Assembly (NCBI RefSeq): GCF_020447225.1
Contig: NZ_JAJAEO010000157.1
Coordinates: 1-39,670 of the forward strand
Source of the DNA: Methylophaga pinxianii
GTDB taxonomy: Bacteria > Pseudomonadota > Gammaproteobacteria > Nitrosococcales > Methylophagaceae
DNA: 39,670 nt
Direction of reading: 5' to 3'
The position numbers and the translations under genes were made by a program. Shown here piece by piece: positions 1-9,032 of this stretch (position 1 is the first letter of the stretch; every line of letters begins with the position of its first letter). The notes under the pieces are model-generated. The model had not been told where the DNA came from and made no database searches. It saw only the letters and a program-made list of their open reading frames with translations.

Positions 1-46
1 TGCTGAAAAACTAAAACAAATGATGCAGCAACGAGGCAATTCATGA
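1..46 (+). CDS. fliO: FliO C-terminal end (partial, 5' truncated by window)
   Basis: Only the last 14 codons are present, in the frame starting at base 2 and ending in TGA at 44-46, which overlaps the ATG of fliP at 43. The tail is hydrophilic and Lys/Gln-rich ([14 protein letters not shown]), as expected for the cytoplasmic end of FliO, the small membrane protein that helps assemble the FliP ring of the flagellar export gate. The identity rests mainly on position, because fliO precedes fliP in almost all such operons. The residues themselves are too few to prove it. Confidence 0.6.
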   Translation, partial: AEKLKQMMQQRGNS

Positions 47-780
47 TGCGTCTTGGAGTGATACTTTTATTTATTTTCTTGCCAGGTTTGGTTTTGGCCG
101 AACCTGGTATTCCGGCGTTAACACTATCGACCGGGGAAGATGGGTCACAAAGTTACTCATTAACCTTGCAGATCCTCGCTTTGATGACGGTGCTGACATT
201 ATTGCCGGCAGCACTGCTGATGATGACTTCCTTTACCCGCATTATTATTGTGCTGGCGATATTGCGTCAGGCTATGGGGGTTCAATCTACACCTTCCAAC
301 CAGATTCTGATTGGTCTGGCACTGTTTCTGACATTTTTTATCATGTCTCCGGTCTTAAGTAATGCCTATGAAAATGGGGTGCAACCCTATATGGATGGAG
401 AAATAGAAGCAACCGCCGCGATTGAGCAGGTCAGTCTGCCATTTCATGAATTTATGCTGGCCCAGACACGCGAGAGTGATATTGCCTTATTTGCCGAAAT
501 CGGTGGATACGCTGAAATTGAAAGTGCTGATGCCGTACCGTTTACATTATTGCTGCCGGCATTTGTCACCAGTGAGTTAAAAACCGCTTTTCAAATTGGT
601 TTTCTGATTTTTGTACCTTTTTTAATTATCGATCTGGTGGTCGCCTCTGTGCTGATGGCAATGGGGATGATGATGTTATCGCCGATGCTGATCTCCTTGC
701 CGTTTAAACTCATGTTATTTGTGTTGATTGATGGATGGGCTTTATTAATGGGAACGCTGGCTTCCAGCTTTTATATTTAG
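43..780 (+). CDS. fliP: Flagellar export gate protein FliP
   Basis: FliP forms, with FliQ and FliR, the membrane core of the flagellar type III export gate. The 245-residue product has the family's usual length. It starts with a cleavable-type signal peptide (about residues 1-19, ending LVLAEP), followed by a hydrophobic segment near 40-60, the conserved [18 protein letters not shown] stretch at about 61-79, and two further membrane helices near the C terminus. Two ATGs (43 and 46) are possible starts. The first overlaps the fliO stop codon. The gene ends two bases before fliQ, so translational coupling through fliOPQR is likely. Confidence 0.97.
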   Translation: MMRLGVILLFIFLPGLVLAEPGIPALTLSTGEDGSQSYSLTLQILALMTVLTLLPAALLMMTSFTRIIIVLAILRQAMGVQSTPSNQILIGLALFLTFFIMSPVLSNAYENGVQPYMDGEIEATAAIEQVSLPFHEFMLAQTRESDIALFAEIGGYAEIESADAVPFTLLLPAFVTSELKTAFQIGFLIFVPFLIIDLVVASVLMAMGMMMLSPMLISLPFKLMLFVLIDGWALLMGTLASSFYI

Positions 781-782
781 CG

Positions 783-1052
783 ATGACACCCGAAACCGTT
801 TTAACTGTGATGCAGCAAACACTTGAAGTGATTACGTTGCTTATTATCGTGATTTTAATCCCTGCTTTAGTTGCCGGCTTGATTGTCAGCATGTTTCAGG
901 CTGCCACCTCTATAAATGAACAAACCTTGAGCTTTATCCCAAAACTACTGGTCACTATTCTGGTGTTAATGATGGCCGGTCCCTGGATGTTGAGTCTGGT
1001 GACGAATTACACCATTCGACTGTTTGAAAACATACCCTACCTGATAGGTTAA
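783..1052 (+). CDS. fliQ: Flagellar export gate protein FliQ
   Basis: This is an 89-residue protein with two transmembrane helices (about residues 14-38 and 53-75), exactly the usual FliQ size. It packs around the FliP/FliR complex in the export gate. An upstream in-frame ATG at 735 would add 16 residues read from inside fliP and is unlikely. The chosen ATG at 783 gives the standard MTPETVLTVMQQ start. The stop codon TAA (1050-1052) overlaps the fliR ATG. Confidence 0.96.
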   Translation: MTPETVLTVMQQTLEVITLLIIVILIPALVAGLIVSMFQAATSINEQTLSFIPKLLVTILVLMMAGPWMLSLVTNYTIRLFENIPYLIG

Positions 1053-1837
1053 TGATGGATCTGTCTATCGCAGAAATCAGTGCGATGCTGGGTGCTTATA
1101 TCCTGCCACTGTTTCGTATAGGTGGTATGGTGATGGTGGCACCGATTTTTAGCAGTAACTTTATTAATGTCCGCACCCGACTGATTATCGCCCTGGCCAT
1201 CACTCTGGTTGTGGTGCCGACGATTAATACCCCTATTGCGCCTTTTACCCCTCTCAGCGCGGAAGGTATTTTGCTGATAAGCCAGGAAATCATGATCGGG
1301 ATTTGCATGGGCTTTATGCTGCAACTGTTAATCAATGCATTTATCATTGCCGGGCAAATCATTGCGATGCAGATGGGTCTTGGTTTTGCCTCAATGGTTG
1401 ATCCGCAAAATGGCACCACGGTTCCCGTTATCAGCCAGTTTTATCTGATTTTTATCACACTGATGTTTTTGAGTATTAATGGCCATTTAGTATTGATACA
1501 GGTCATGGCTGAAAGTTTCATTACGCTGCCAGTTGGGGCGGGTGGTATTGCAGTAGAGAGCTTCAGAGATATCGCTGGATTAGCCAGCTGGATGTATGCG
1601 GCTGGTGTCATTATTGCGTTACCAGCTATAGGTTCATTGCTGATGGTCAATCTGGCTTTTGGCATCCTATCCCGTGCCGCTCCGCAAATCAGCCCATTCT
1701 CCATTGGTTTCCCCCTGACGATTGGTCTGGGTTTTGTCATTATCTATGTCACATTACCCGCCGTTGGTAATCATCTGGTCAATTTTGCTGATCAGATATT
1801 ACAAATGACTCGCCAGATGGTGCAGAACAATGGCTGA
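1052..1837 (+). CDS. fliR: Flagellar export gate protein FliR
   Basis: A 261-residue polytopic membrane protein with about six hydrophobic helices. It shows family features such as LFRIGGMVMVAPIF near the N terminus, GQIIAMQMGLGFASMVDPQNG in the middle, and a C-terminal helix. FliR is the single-copy subunit of the FliPQR gate. The start ATG at 1052 overlaps the fliQ stop, and a second ATG follows at 1055. The 3' end overlaps flhB by 8 bases. The length is normal and there is no sign of damage. Confidence 0.96.
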   Translation: MMDLSIAEISAMLGAYILPLFRIGGMVMVAPIFSSNFINVRTRLIIALAITLVVVPTINTPIAPFTPLSAEGILLISQEIMIGICMGFMLQLLINAFIIAGQIIAMQMGLGFASMVDPQNGTTVPVISQFYLIFITLMFLSINGHLVLIQVMAESFITLPVGAGGIAVESFRDIAGLASWMYAAGVIIALPAIGSLLMVNLAFGILSRAAPQISPFSIGFPLTIGLGFVIIYVTLPAVGNHLVNFADQILQMTRQMVQNNG

Positions 1838-2969
1838 ACAGGATAGCGGTCAAGAACGCACCGAAGCCCCCTCGGGTAAACGACTGGATGATGCCCGAGA
1901 GAAGGGCCAGGTTCCCCGCTCGCAGGAACTGAGCACCGTTGTCGTATTGATAGCCAGCGCAGTGGCCATGTTATTTGTTGGCGAAAGCTTGATCAGCAAC
2001 CTTGGTGAAGTGATGACCCAATCATTTTCACTTACCCGCAAACTCATCATGGATCCACACATGATGGCACAGCAATTGATTCTCGCCATGAAAATTATGG
2101 CCGTGGATGTTGGGATCTTTCTGGCGATTACCCTAATAGCGGCCTTGTCGGCACCGGCTCTCATCGGCGGGTGGAACTTTTCGACCCAGGCGATTGGCGT
2201 CAAACTGGAAAAAATGAGTCCGTTACGTGGGCTGAAACGAATTTTTGGTCCTCAAGGGCTGATCGAACTGGGTAAAGCGCTGGGTAAATTTTTGCTGGTC
2301 GGGAGCATCGGCACACTGATTCTATGGAATCTGCGTGACCGATTATTGACACTTGGTCGCCAGGAAGTTCAATCGGCGATGACCGAGCTGGGCTATATCG
2401 TTCTATGGGGATTTTTGGCGATTTGTGCCAGCCTGATTTTAATTGCATTGATTGATGTTCCCTTTCAGAAATGGAATCACATCAAGCAATTACGCATGAC
2501 AAAACAGGAACTTAAAGACGAAAATAAAGAATCAGAGGGTAGTCCGGAAGTTAAAGGACGGATCCGCAGAATGCAGATCCAGCTGTCACAGCAACGCATG
2601 ATGCAAGATGTGCCCAAAGCTGATGTGATTATCACCAACCCAACCCATTATGCCGTTGCTTTACGTTACGACCAGACAAAGTCTGGCGCGCCTGTTGTAT
2701 TAGCCAAAGGTACCGATCTGATTGCTCAACAAATCAGAATGGTCGGTGATCATCATGAAGTTCCCATCATATCTGCTCCTCCACTGACTCGAGCTGTTTA
2801 TTACAGCACGGAAATCGGTCAGGAAATTCCATCTGGTCTATATATTGCAGTAGCTCAGATACTGGCGTTTGTCTTCCAATTGAGACGTTACAAAAACAAA
2901 GGCGGAAATAAGCCTAATCTCAATACAGAAGACCTGCCTATACCAGATGAATTTAAGCGAGATGAGTAG
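1830..2969 (+). CDS. flhB: Flagellar export switch protein FlhB
   Basis: FlhB is the export gate subunit that switches substrate class from rod/hook to filament proteins. The 379-residue product begins with the typical EDSGQERTEAPS-type N terminus (here EQDSGQERTEAPSGKR). It has four transmembrane segments between about 33 and 210 and a cytoplasmic domain carrying the autocleavage motif N270-P271-T272-H273. The segment after the motif matches the small FlhB-like protein encoded at 18287-18565. It overlaps fliR by 8 bases and lies 3 bases before flhA. Confidence 0.97.
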   Translation: MAEQDSGQERTEAPSGKRLDDAREKGQVPRSQELSTVVVLIASAVAMLFVGESLISNLGEVMTQSFSLTRKLIMDPHMMAQQLILAMKIMAVDVGIFLAITLIAALSAPALIGGWNFSTQAIGVKLEKMSPLRGLKRIFGPQGLIELGKALGKFLLVGSIGTLILWNLRDRLLTLGRQEVQSAMTELGYIVLWGFLAICASLILIALIDVPFQKWNHIKQLRMTKQELKDENKESEGSPEVKGRIRRMQIQLSQQRMMQDVPKADVIITNPTHYAVALRYDQTKSGAPVVLAKGTDLIAQQIRMVGDHHEVPIISAPPLTRAVYYSTEIGQEIPSGLYIAVAQILAFVFQLRRYKNKGGNKPNLNTEDLPIPDEFKRDE

Positions 2970-2972
2970 TCA

Positions 2973-5051
2973 ATGGAGAATACAAGCCTGACAAGCCGTT
3001 TAGGGGTAGCTTTAAACGGTAACGTCGCCACCCCCATGTTTTTGGTCGCCTTACTGGCCATGGTGGTTATTCCCCTCCCCGCGTTTATGCTGGATATGTT
3101 GTTCAGCTTCAATATCGCCCTGTCGCTGACTATCGTTCTGGCCAGTGTTTATGTGCGTAAACCCCTGCAATTTGCAGCATTCCCTACCATTCTGTTGTTA
3201 GCCACCTTACTCAGGCTTGCACTGAATGTTGCATCCACCCGTATTGTTCTGTTGGAAGGTCATACCGGAACAGCCGCTGCTGGTGACGTTATCGAAGCAT
3301 TTGGCGAGTTTGTTATTGGCGGTAACTATGCTGTTGGTCTTGTTGTCTTCGCCATTCTGGTCATTATCAACTTCGTGGTAGTTACCAAAGGTGCCACACG
3401 TATTGCCGAAGTCAGTGCCCGCTTTACTCTCGATTCCATGCCCGGCAAACAAATGGCGATAGATGCTGATTTGAATGCAGGGTTAATAGATCAGGATGAA
3501 GCGCGACGCCGTCGTGAGGAAATCATGCAGGAGTCGGATTTTTACGGGTCGATGGATGGTGCCAGTAAATTTGTCCGGGGTGACGCGATCGCCGGCATAC
3601 TGATTCTGTTTATCAACATCATCGGTGGTTTTATCATCGGTGTGATGCAACATAGCCTGAGTTTTTCAGAAGCTGCTCACAATTACACATTGCTGACGAT
3701 AGGTGACGGATTAGTCGCCCAAATCCCCTCCTTATTACTTGCTGCAGCAGCAGGCTTATTGGTCACCCGTTCGACTGCCGATCAGGATATGGGTGAACAG
3801 ATATTTTCCCAATTACTCAAAGAACCTAAAACACTGGCCATTACTTCTGGAATTATCGGCGGTATGGGATTAATTCCAGGCATGCCGAATGTTCCATTTT
3901 TATTATTAGCCGGGGCTGGTGCTGGCAGCGCCTGGTTGATTTCACAGCGTCAAAAAGCCGCCACGTTGGCAGCCGCCCCACCACCTCAACAGGAAACCAC
4001 TCGCGAACAACGCGAATTAAGTTGGGATGACTTGAGTCCCGTCGATCCTATCGGGCTTGAAGTAGGTTATCGGTTAATTCCATTGGTGGATAAAAATCAG
4101 GGCGGTCAATTGATGAACCGGATCAAAGGGATCCGTAAAAAAATCTCACAGGAAATGGGCTTTTTAATTCCGCCAGTGCATATTCGCGATAATCTGGATT
4201 TATCGCCCACCGCGTATCAGGTCACCTTATTTGGCGTGACCTTCGGCGAGGCAGAAGTCTATCCCGACAGAATGCTGGCGATCAATCCTGGTCAAGTGTT
4301 TGCTCAATTGGATGGTATTCGTACAAAAGATCCGGCTTTTGGACTGGATGCTATTTGGATTGAACCCGGACAAAGAGAACATGCTCAAGCACAAGGTTAT
4401 ACCGTCGTCGATGTTGATACTGTGATTGCCACTCATCTAAGTAAAATTCTGCAAAATCATGCACATGACTTACTCGGACGAGAAGAAGTACAACACTTGC
4501 TGGACAATCTGGCCAAAATTGCACCGAAACTGGTGGAGGGCCTGGTTCCCGATACCGTGCCGTTGGGCACCGTACAAAAAGTATTGCAAAACCTGTTGCA
4601 GGAAAATATTCCGATCCGCGATATACGTACGATCAGCGAAGCCATTGCCGAACAAGCCGCACGCAATCCTGATCCCGAAGCCATTACCGCTGCAACACGA
4701 ATGGCATTGGCCCATTCAATCGTGCAACACATTAATGGAACACAACAAGACCTGCCAATTATTACTCTGGATCCAGAGCTGGAACAGATATTGCTAAAAA
4801 CATTACAGGCATCAGGAGAAGGTGGCGCCAGTTTGGAACCGGGTCTCGCGGAGAATATGCATAAGAACCTGCAAGACGTCGCTCAACGACAAGAAATGTC
4901 CGGTGAAGCGGCCATATTGGTAGTTCAGGCAGGGTTAAGAGGTTGGATTTCCCGCTTTATTCGTCACGCGATTCCAGGACTGCATGTGCTTTCCTACAAT
5001 GAAATTCCTGATGATAAACAAATACGCATTGTGGCAAATGTGGGTCGATAA
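2973..5051 (+). CDS. flhA: Flagellar export protein FlhA
   Basis: At 692 residues this is a full-length FlhA, the nonameric export gate ring. The N-terminal half holds about eight membrane helices around the conserved FHIPEP-type cytoplasmic loop, seen here as LDSMPGKQMAIDADLNAGLI with the following DEARRRREE. A soluble C-terminal domain follows, which docks export chaperones and substrates. The ATG at 2973 follows the flhB stop after 3 bases. FlhF, the next gene, starts 15 bases downstream, so flhA is probably co-transcribed with both. Confidence 0.97.
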   Translation: MENTSLTSRLGVALNGNVATPMFLVALLAMVVIPLPAFMLDMLFSFNIALSLTIVLASVYVRKPLQFAAFPTILLLATLLRLALNVASTRIVLLEGHTGTAAAGDVIEAFGEFVIGGNYAVGLVVFAILVIINFVVVTKGATRIAEVSARFTLDSMPGKQMAIDADLNAGLIDQDEARRRREEIMQESDFYGSMDGASKFVRGDAIAGILILFINIIGGFIIGVMQHSLSFSEAAHNYTLLTIGDGLVAQIPSLLLAAAAGLLVTRSTADQDMGEQIFSQLLKEPKTLAITSGIIGGMGLIPGMPNVPFLLLAGAGAGSAWLISQRQKAATLAAAPPPQQETTREQRELSWDDLSPVDPIGLEVGYRLIPLVDKNQGGQLMNRIKGIRKKISQEMGFLIPPVHIRDNLDLSPTAYQVTLFGVTFGEAEVYPDRMLAINPGQVFAQLDGIRTKDPAFGLDAIWIEPGQREHAQAQGYTVVDVDTVIATHLSKILQNHAHDLLGREEVQHLLDNLAKIAPKLVEGLVPDTVPLGTVQKVLQNLLQENIPIRDIRTISEAIAEQAARNPDPEAITAATRMALAHSIVQHINGTQQDLPIITLDPELEQILLKTLQASGEGGASLEPGLAENMHKNLQDVAQRQEMSGEAAILVVQAGLRGWISRFIRHAIPGLHVLSYNEIPDDKQIRIVANVGR

Positions 5052-5066
5052 CAAGAAGGTGATGTG

Positions 5067-6269
5067 ATGAAAATTAAACGTTTCCAGGCGGCAGATGTAC
5101 GTCAGGCTATCCGCGAAGTCCGTGAAGTAATGGGCCCGGATGCTGTTATCCTCTCTAATACGCGTGTTGATGGTGGCGTCGAGATAGTAGCGGCTACTGA
5201 TTACGATGAAACACAGTTTCGTCGTCAGGCACAAACTACCGTGACTCGCGCCGTTGCTGAAGAACCCAAAATTGAAATTAATCCAAGTCAACCCGCTGCA
5301 CCGGCCTATGTTGCACCACAGCAGAATATCTGGTCACAGGAACCCACCCTGGTTCAAATGCGCAAAGAAATTGCCAGTTTGCGGGATATGTTGCAAAACC
5401 AGTTATCCGATTTGACCTGGAAAGATATGGCAAGACAAAGCCCGACCCAAATGCAGGTTTTACAACGCCATATGCGTATGGGTACCGATGTCGATTTGGC
5501 CAAACAATTGGTTACCGCCAGCCAAGGGATAGATGATTTGGAAACAGCCTGGCGTCAATCATTAGGAAAATTAGCAGCGCAGATCCCACTTTCCAATCAG
5601 GATATTATCGAAAAAGGTGGCATTATGGCGTTGGTTGGCCCGACAGGAGTGGGTAAAACGACGACTGTTGCCAAACTGGCTGCTCGTTGTGCATTAAAAC
5701 ATGGAGCGCGGCAGGTCGGCTTGATCACAACTGACTGTTACCGTATCGGTGGACAGGAACAATTACGGAGCTATGCCCGTATTTTGGGTGTGACGTTAAG
5801 AGTCGCGCGAAATCATCAAGAACTGGGAGAAGCCTTGAATGATATGCTTGATCGGCGCTTTATCCTGATCGATACTGCTGGTATGAATCCACGTGATATG
5901 CAGTTAACACAAAAAATTGCCATGTTAATGCAGCATTCTCCACGAATCCGTCATTTCCTGACGCTGTCAGCAACCACACAAAACCCCGCTCTGAGTGATA
6001 TCATTAAAGCGTTTTCGCACCTTGATTTAAGCGGCTGCATTCTGACCAAAACAGACGAAAGCAGTAGTCTTGGAGGTGCGGTTTCTGCAATTATTCGTCA
6101 TCAACTGCCCCTGGCTTATGTGTGTGATGGTCAGCAAGTACCTGAAGACCTTGGTCTGGCCCGACCAAACAGCTTGATCAATCAAGCCAGTGAGTTGATG
6201 CAATCTGAACAACAAGCACTGGATCCACATACAGTATCCAGTTATGGAGGTTTTGCCGCTTATGGCTGA
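5067..6269 (+). CDS. flhF: Polar flagellum placement GTPase FlhF
   Basis: FlhF is an SRP-type GTPase that marks the cell pole where the flagellum is built. The 400-residue product has the short N-terminal B domain (KIKRFQAADVRQAIREV), a variable linker, and an NG domain. Visible GTPase motifs are the P loop GPTGVGKT (191-198), TTDCYRIGGQEQL (221-233), DTAG (269-272) and TKTD (327-330). I chose ATG 5067 over the in-frame GTG at 5064. The AAGAAGG ribosome site at about 5052-5058 fits the ATG better, and homologues start MKIKRF. The end overlaps flhG by 8 bases. Confidence 0.96.
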   Translation: MKIKRFQAADVRQAIREVREVMGPDAVILSNTRVDGGVEIVAATDYDETQFRRQAQTTVTRAVAEEPKIEINPSQPAAPAYVAPQQNIWSQEPTLVQMRKEIASLRDMLQNQLSDLTWKDMARQSPTQMQVLQRHMRMGTDVDLAKQLVTASQGIDDLETAWRQSLGKLAAQIPLSNQDIIEKGGIMALVGPTGVGKTTTVAKLAARCALKHGARQVGLITTDCYRIGGQEQLRSYARILGVTLRVARNHQELGEALNDMLDRRFILIDTAGMNPRDMQLTQKIAMLMQHSPRIRHFLTLSATTQNPALSDIIKAFSHLDLSGCILTKTDESSSLGGAVSAIIRHQLPLAYVCDGQQVPEDLGLARPNSLINQASELMQSEQQALDPHTVSSYGGFAAYG

Positions 6270-7134
6270 CACACCCCAGGACCAGGCAAGTGGTCTGCGA
6301 AAAATGACTCATATCCCCAAGCCGGTGAAAGTAATCGCTATTGCCAGTGGTAAAGGTGGTGTGGGTAAAACCAATGTGACAGTAAATATTGGTGTGGCTC
6401 TGGCGACTCAAGGCAAAAAAGTCGTATTGCTTGATGCCGATCTGGGTTTAGCAAATATTGATGTGATGCTTGGCTTACATCCCCAATTCAATTTATTGCA
6501 TGTGCTAGAGGGCGAAAAGAGCCTTAAAGAGATTATGGTCGACGGTCCGTCAGGATTACAGATCATTCCAGCCGCGTCGGGCGTAAAGAAAATGGCGGAA
6601 CTTAGCCCAGCCGAACATGCGGGCATGATTCAGGCATTCAGTGAGCTGGATGAACACATTGATATATTGCTTATCGATAGTGCAGCAGGCATTGCCGATA
6701 GTGTGGTCAGTTTTACCAAAGCGGCACAGGAAGTCATTGTCGTAGTTTGTGATGAACCGGCCTCGATTACAGATGCCTATGCGTTAATCAAGTTACTGAG
6801 CCGTGAACATGGTGTTGAACGTTTCCATATCATTGCCAATATGGGACGCAGTATTCAGGAAGGACGTGAATTATTCGATAAGATCTCACTGGTTTGTGAT
6901 CGTTTTCTGGATGTCACCTTAAACTTTATGGGCATCGTGCCTTTTGATGAAGACCTTCGAAGAGCAGTCAAAAAACAACGTGCCGTGGTCGAATTTTTAC
7001 CTCGCAGTAAATCTGCAACCGCTTTTCAACATCTGGCCAAAAAGATTGACTACTGGCCAGTAGCGAAACAACCGAGGGGGAATATGGAATTTTTTGTAGA
7101 GCGTCTGATACAGGCTAGCCTGGAAGCCGGTTAG
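6262..7134 (+). CDS. flhG: Flagellar number regulator FlhG/FleN (MinD-like ATPase)
   Basis: FlhG (FleN in Pseudomonas) is a ParA/MinD-family ATPase that limits flagellar number. It does this by stimulating FlhF GTPase activity and restraining the sigma-54 activator FleQ. The 290-residue product shows the N-terminal DQAxxLR activator motif (residues 7-13, DQASGLR), which is used to contact FlhF, and the deviant Walker A motif SGKGGVGKT (29-37). The ATG at 6262 is preferred over the upstream ATG at 6244. GGAGG at 6246-6250 is a strong ribosome site 11 bases ahead of it, and the short form puts the motif at the usual distance from the start. Confidence 0.95.
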   Translation: MADTPQDQASGLRKMTHIPKPVKVIAIASGKGGVGKTNVTVNIGVALATQGKKVVLLDADLGLANIDVMLGLHPQFNLLHVLEGEKSLKEIMVDGPSGLQIIPAASGVKKMAELSPAEHAGMIQAFSELDEHIDILLIDSAAGIADSVVSFTKAAQEVIVVVCDEPASITDAYALIKLLSREHGVERFHIIANMGRSIQEGRELFDKISLVCDRFLDVTLNFMGIVPFDEDLRRAVKKQRAVVEFLPRSKSATAFQHLAKKIDYWPVAKQPRGNMEFFVERLIQASLEAG

Positions 7135-7135
7135 C

Positions 7136-7864
7136 ATGATTGGTGTAGGCATGTATTCTAATCAAATCTCTGAGCTCAGCCAGCACCAGCTGATTGAGCA
7201 GCATGGGAGCCTGGTTAAACGTATCGCTTATCACCTTGTCGCCCGTTTACCTCACACGGTGGAAGTGAATGATTTAATTCAAGCTGGAATGATAGGTTTA
7301 CTGGATGCTTCCCACCAGTACAAAGCCAGTCAGGGTGCCAGCTTTGAAACCTATGCAGGAATTCGCATTCGTGGCGCAATGCTCGATGAAATTCGCCGTA
7401 ATGATTGGGCTCCTCGCTCAGTGCATCGTAAAGCTCGTGAAATTGCTGAAGTCATGCACCAGTTGGAGCAGCAACTTGGTCGCTCACCATTAGATATGGA
7501 AGTGGCTGATGCCATGGGGATGTCGCTTGAACAATATCATCAACAACTACAAGATGCATCAGGTCATCAGGTATTCAGTCTCGATGATATGACCGATAAT
7601 CAGCTCACTGATGGCGAATCGTTTGGCAGCGATGATATTGGGCCGGCTGAAATTACAGAAAACAACAGTTTTGAACGTGCTTTGGCTGAAGCGATAGATG
7701 CCTTACCAGAACGTGAGCGGCTTTTGATGAGCCTGTACTATAATGAAGAATTAAATTTAAAAGAAATTGGTGAAGTACTCGGTGTCAGTGAGTCACGTGT
7801 CAGTCAAATCCACACACAAACTGTGGTGAGATTGCGTAGTAAACTTCGCGATTGGATGCAGTAA
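7136..7864 (+). CDS. fliA: RNA polymerase sigma-28 factor FliA
   Basis: FliA directs RNA polymerase to late flagellar and chemotaxis promoters. The 242-residue protein has region 2 ([15 protein letters not shown], then [18 protein letters not shown] for -10 recognition), region 3, and a C-terminal region 4 helix-turn-helix ([19 protein letters not shown]) for -35 recognition. The ATG at 7136 lies one base after the flhG stop. A second in-frame ATG at 7151 would give the commoner MYSNQ start and is equally possible. No clear anti-sigma gene (flgM) lies in the window. Confidence 0.96.
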   Translation: MIGVGMYSNQISELSQHQLIEQHGSLVKRIAYHLVARLPHTVEVNDLIQAGMIGLLDASHQYKASQGASFETYAGIRIRGAMLDEIRRNDWAPRSVHRKAREIAEVMHQLEQQLGRSPLDMEVADAMGMSLEQYHQQLQDASGHQVFSLDDMTDNQLTDGESFGSDDIGPAEITENNSFERALAEAIDALPERERLLMSLYYNEELNLKEIGEVLGVSESRVSQIHTQTVVRLRSKLRDWMQ

Positions 7865-7880
7865 ATTTGGGAGGTATACC

Positions 7881-8270
7881 TTGGATAAAAATATGAAAAT
7901 CCTCATTGTGGATGACTTTTCTACAATGCGACGGATTATCAAAAATCTCTTACGCGATCTTGGTTTCAATAACACCATTGAAGCGGATGATGGTCTAACT
8001 GCCTTGCCTATTCTCAATGCTGGTGGTGTTGATTTTCTGGTTACCGATTGGAATATGCCGGGTATGCAAGGTATCGATCTGCTTAAAACCGTGCGTGCCG
8101 ATCCCAAATTAGCGACATTGCCAGTGTTAATGGTGACAGCTGAAACCAAACGCGAACAAATCATTGAAGCGGCTCAGGCCGGTGTCAATGGTTATATTGT
8201 CAAACCTTTTACTGCTGCGACATTAAAAGAAAAAATCGAGAAAATATTCGAACGTATCAACGCACAATAA
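7881..8270 (+). CDS. cheY: Chemotaxis response regulator CheY
   Basis: CheY is a single-domain receiver which, when phosphorylated by CheA, binds the flagellar switch. The 129-residue protein keeps all active-site residues: acidic pair D11-D12, phospho-acceptor D56 (in [10 protein letters not shown]), T86 and K108 (VKPF). The start looks like TTG at 7881. GGGAGGT at 7869-7875 is 5 bases from it but 17 bases from the first ATG at 7893. The resulting [14 protein letters not shown] matches the MNKNMK-type start known in Vibrio CheY. Starting at the ATG would remove only four residues. Confidence 0.95.
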   Translation: MDKNMKILIVDDFSTMRRIIKNLLRDLGFNNTIEADDGLTALPILNAGGVDFLVTDWNMPGMQGIDLLKTVRADPKLATLPVLMVTAETKREQIIEAAQAGVNGYIVKPFTAATLKEKIEKIFERINAQ

Positions 8271-8288
8271 CCCGTTGGAAAGGAATTT

Positions 8289-9020
8289 ATGGAAGCTCTG
8301 AACAAAACAGAACAACTTGAAGCTGCCCGGGCCCTGATAAATGCGATCGAACAGGATGATGAAGATCGTATAAAAACGGAATTAATGGCCTTAACCAATG
8401 CTCGCGAAAGTGCCTTATTTCAGCAAATTGGCAAATTGACTCGTGAACTCCACGAAGCCCTAAATAATTTTAAGGTAGATGCTCGTCTGGTTGATTTAAC
8501 CCACAATGCCATGCCCGATACCCGGGATCGTTTGAACTACGTAATCCAAATCACCGAAGAAGCTGCACATAAAACACTGGGTTACATTGATAAAACATTA
8601 CCTTTAGCTAATGAATTGAAACAATCTGCCGCTATGCTCAATGAAAGCTGGCAACGCTTTCGAAACCGGGAGATGTCTGCGACAGAATTCCGTGATTTGA
8701 GCCGGGAAATAGAAGCTTATTTACCTGTGGTAACAATGCATGCTGGGGAAATACACAATAACCTATCTGAAATGACCTTGGCGCAAGGCTTTCAGGACTT
8801 AACCGGACAGGTTTTACGCCAGGTCATCGGACTGGTGGAAGAAGTTGAAACCAATCTGGTCAAGCTGGTGAAAGTGGCAGGACAATCTCAGCAAACGGGT
8901 GAGACTAATATCGTTGACCCATTAAAGGCAGAAGGACCGCAGATAAACGCTAAAAATAAACCGAATGTGGTCAACAATCAGGACGATGTGGATGATTTAT
9001 TATCCAGTCTTGGTTTTTAG
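8289..9020 (+). CDS. cheZ: CheY-P phosphatase CheZ
   Basis: CheZ dephosphorylates CheY-P. The 243-residue, mostly helical protein contains the catalytic signature QDLTGQ, with D170 and Q174 matching D143 and Q147 of the E. coli enzyme. It ends in the conserved CheY-binding peptide (DDVDDLLSSLGF). An AAGGA ribosome site at 8279-8283 supports the ATG at 8289. It lies between cheY and cheA, the standard order in polar-flagellated gammaproteobacteria. Confidence 0.95.
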   Translation: MEALNKTEQLEAARALINAIEQDDEDRIKTELMALTNARESALFQQIGKLTRELHEALNNFKVDARLVDLTHNAMPDTRDRLNYVIQITEEAAHKTLGYIDKTLPLANELKQSAAMLNESWQRFRNREMSATEFRDLSREIEAYLPVVTMHAGEIHNNLSEMTLAQGFQDLTGQVLRQVIGLVEEVETNLVKLVKVAGQSQQTGETNIVDPLKAEGPQINAKNKPNVVNNQDDVDDLLSSLGF

Positions 9021-9032
9021 AAGGACAGGAGC

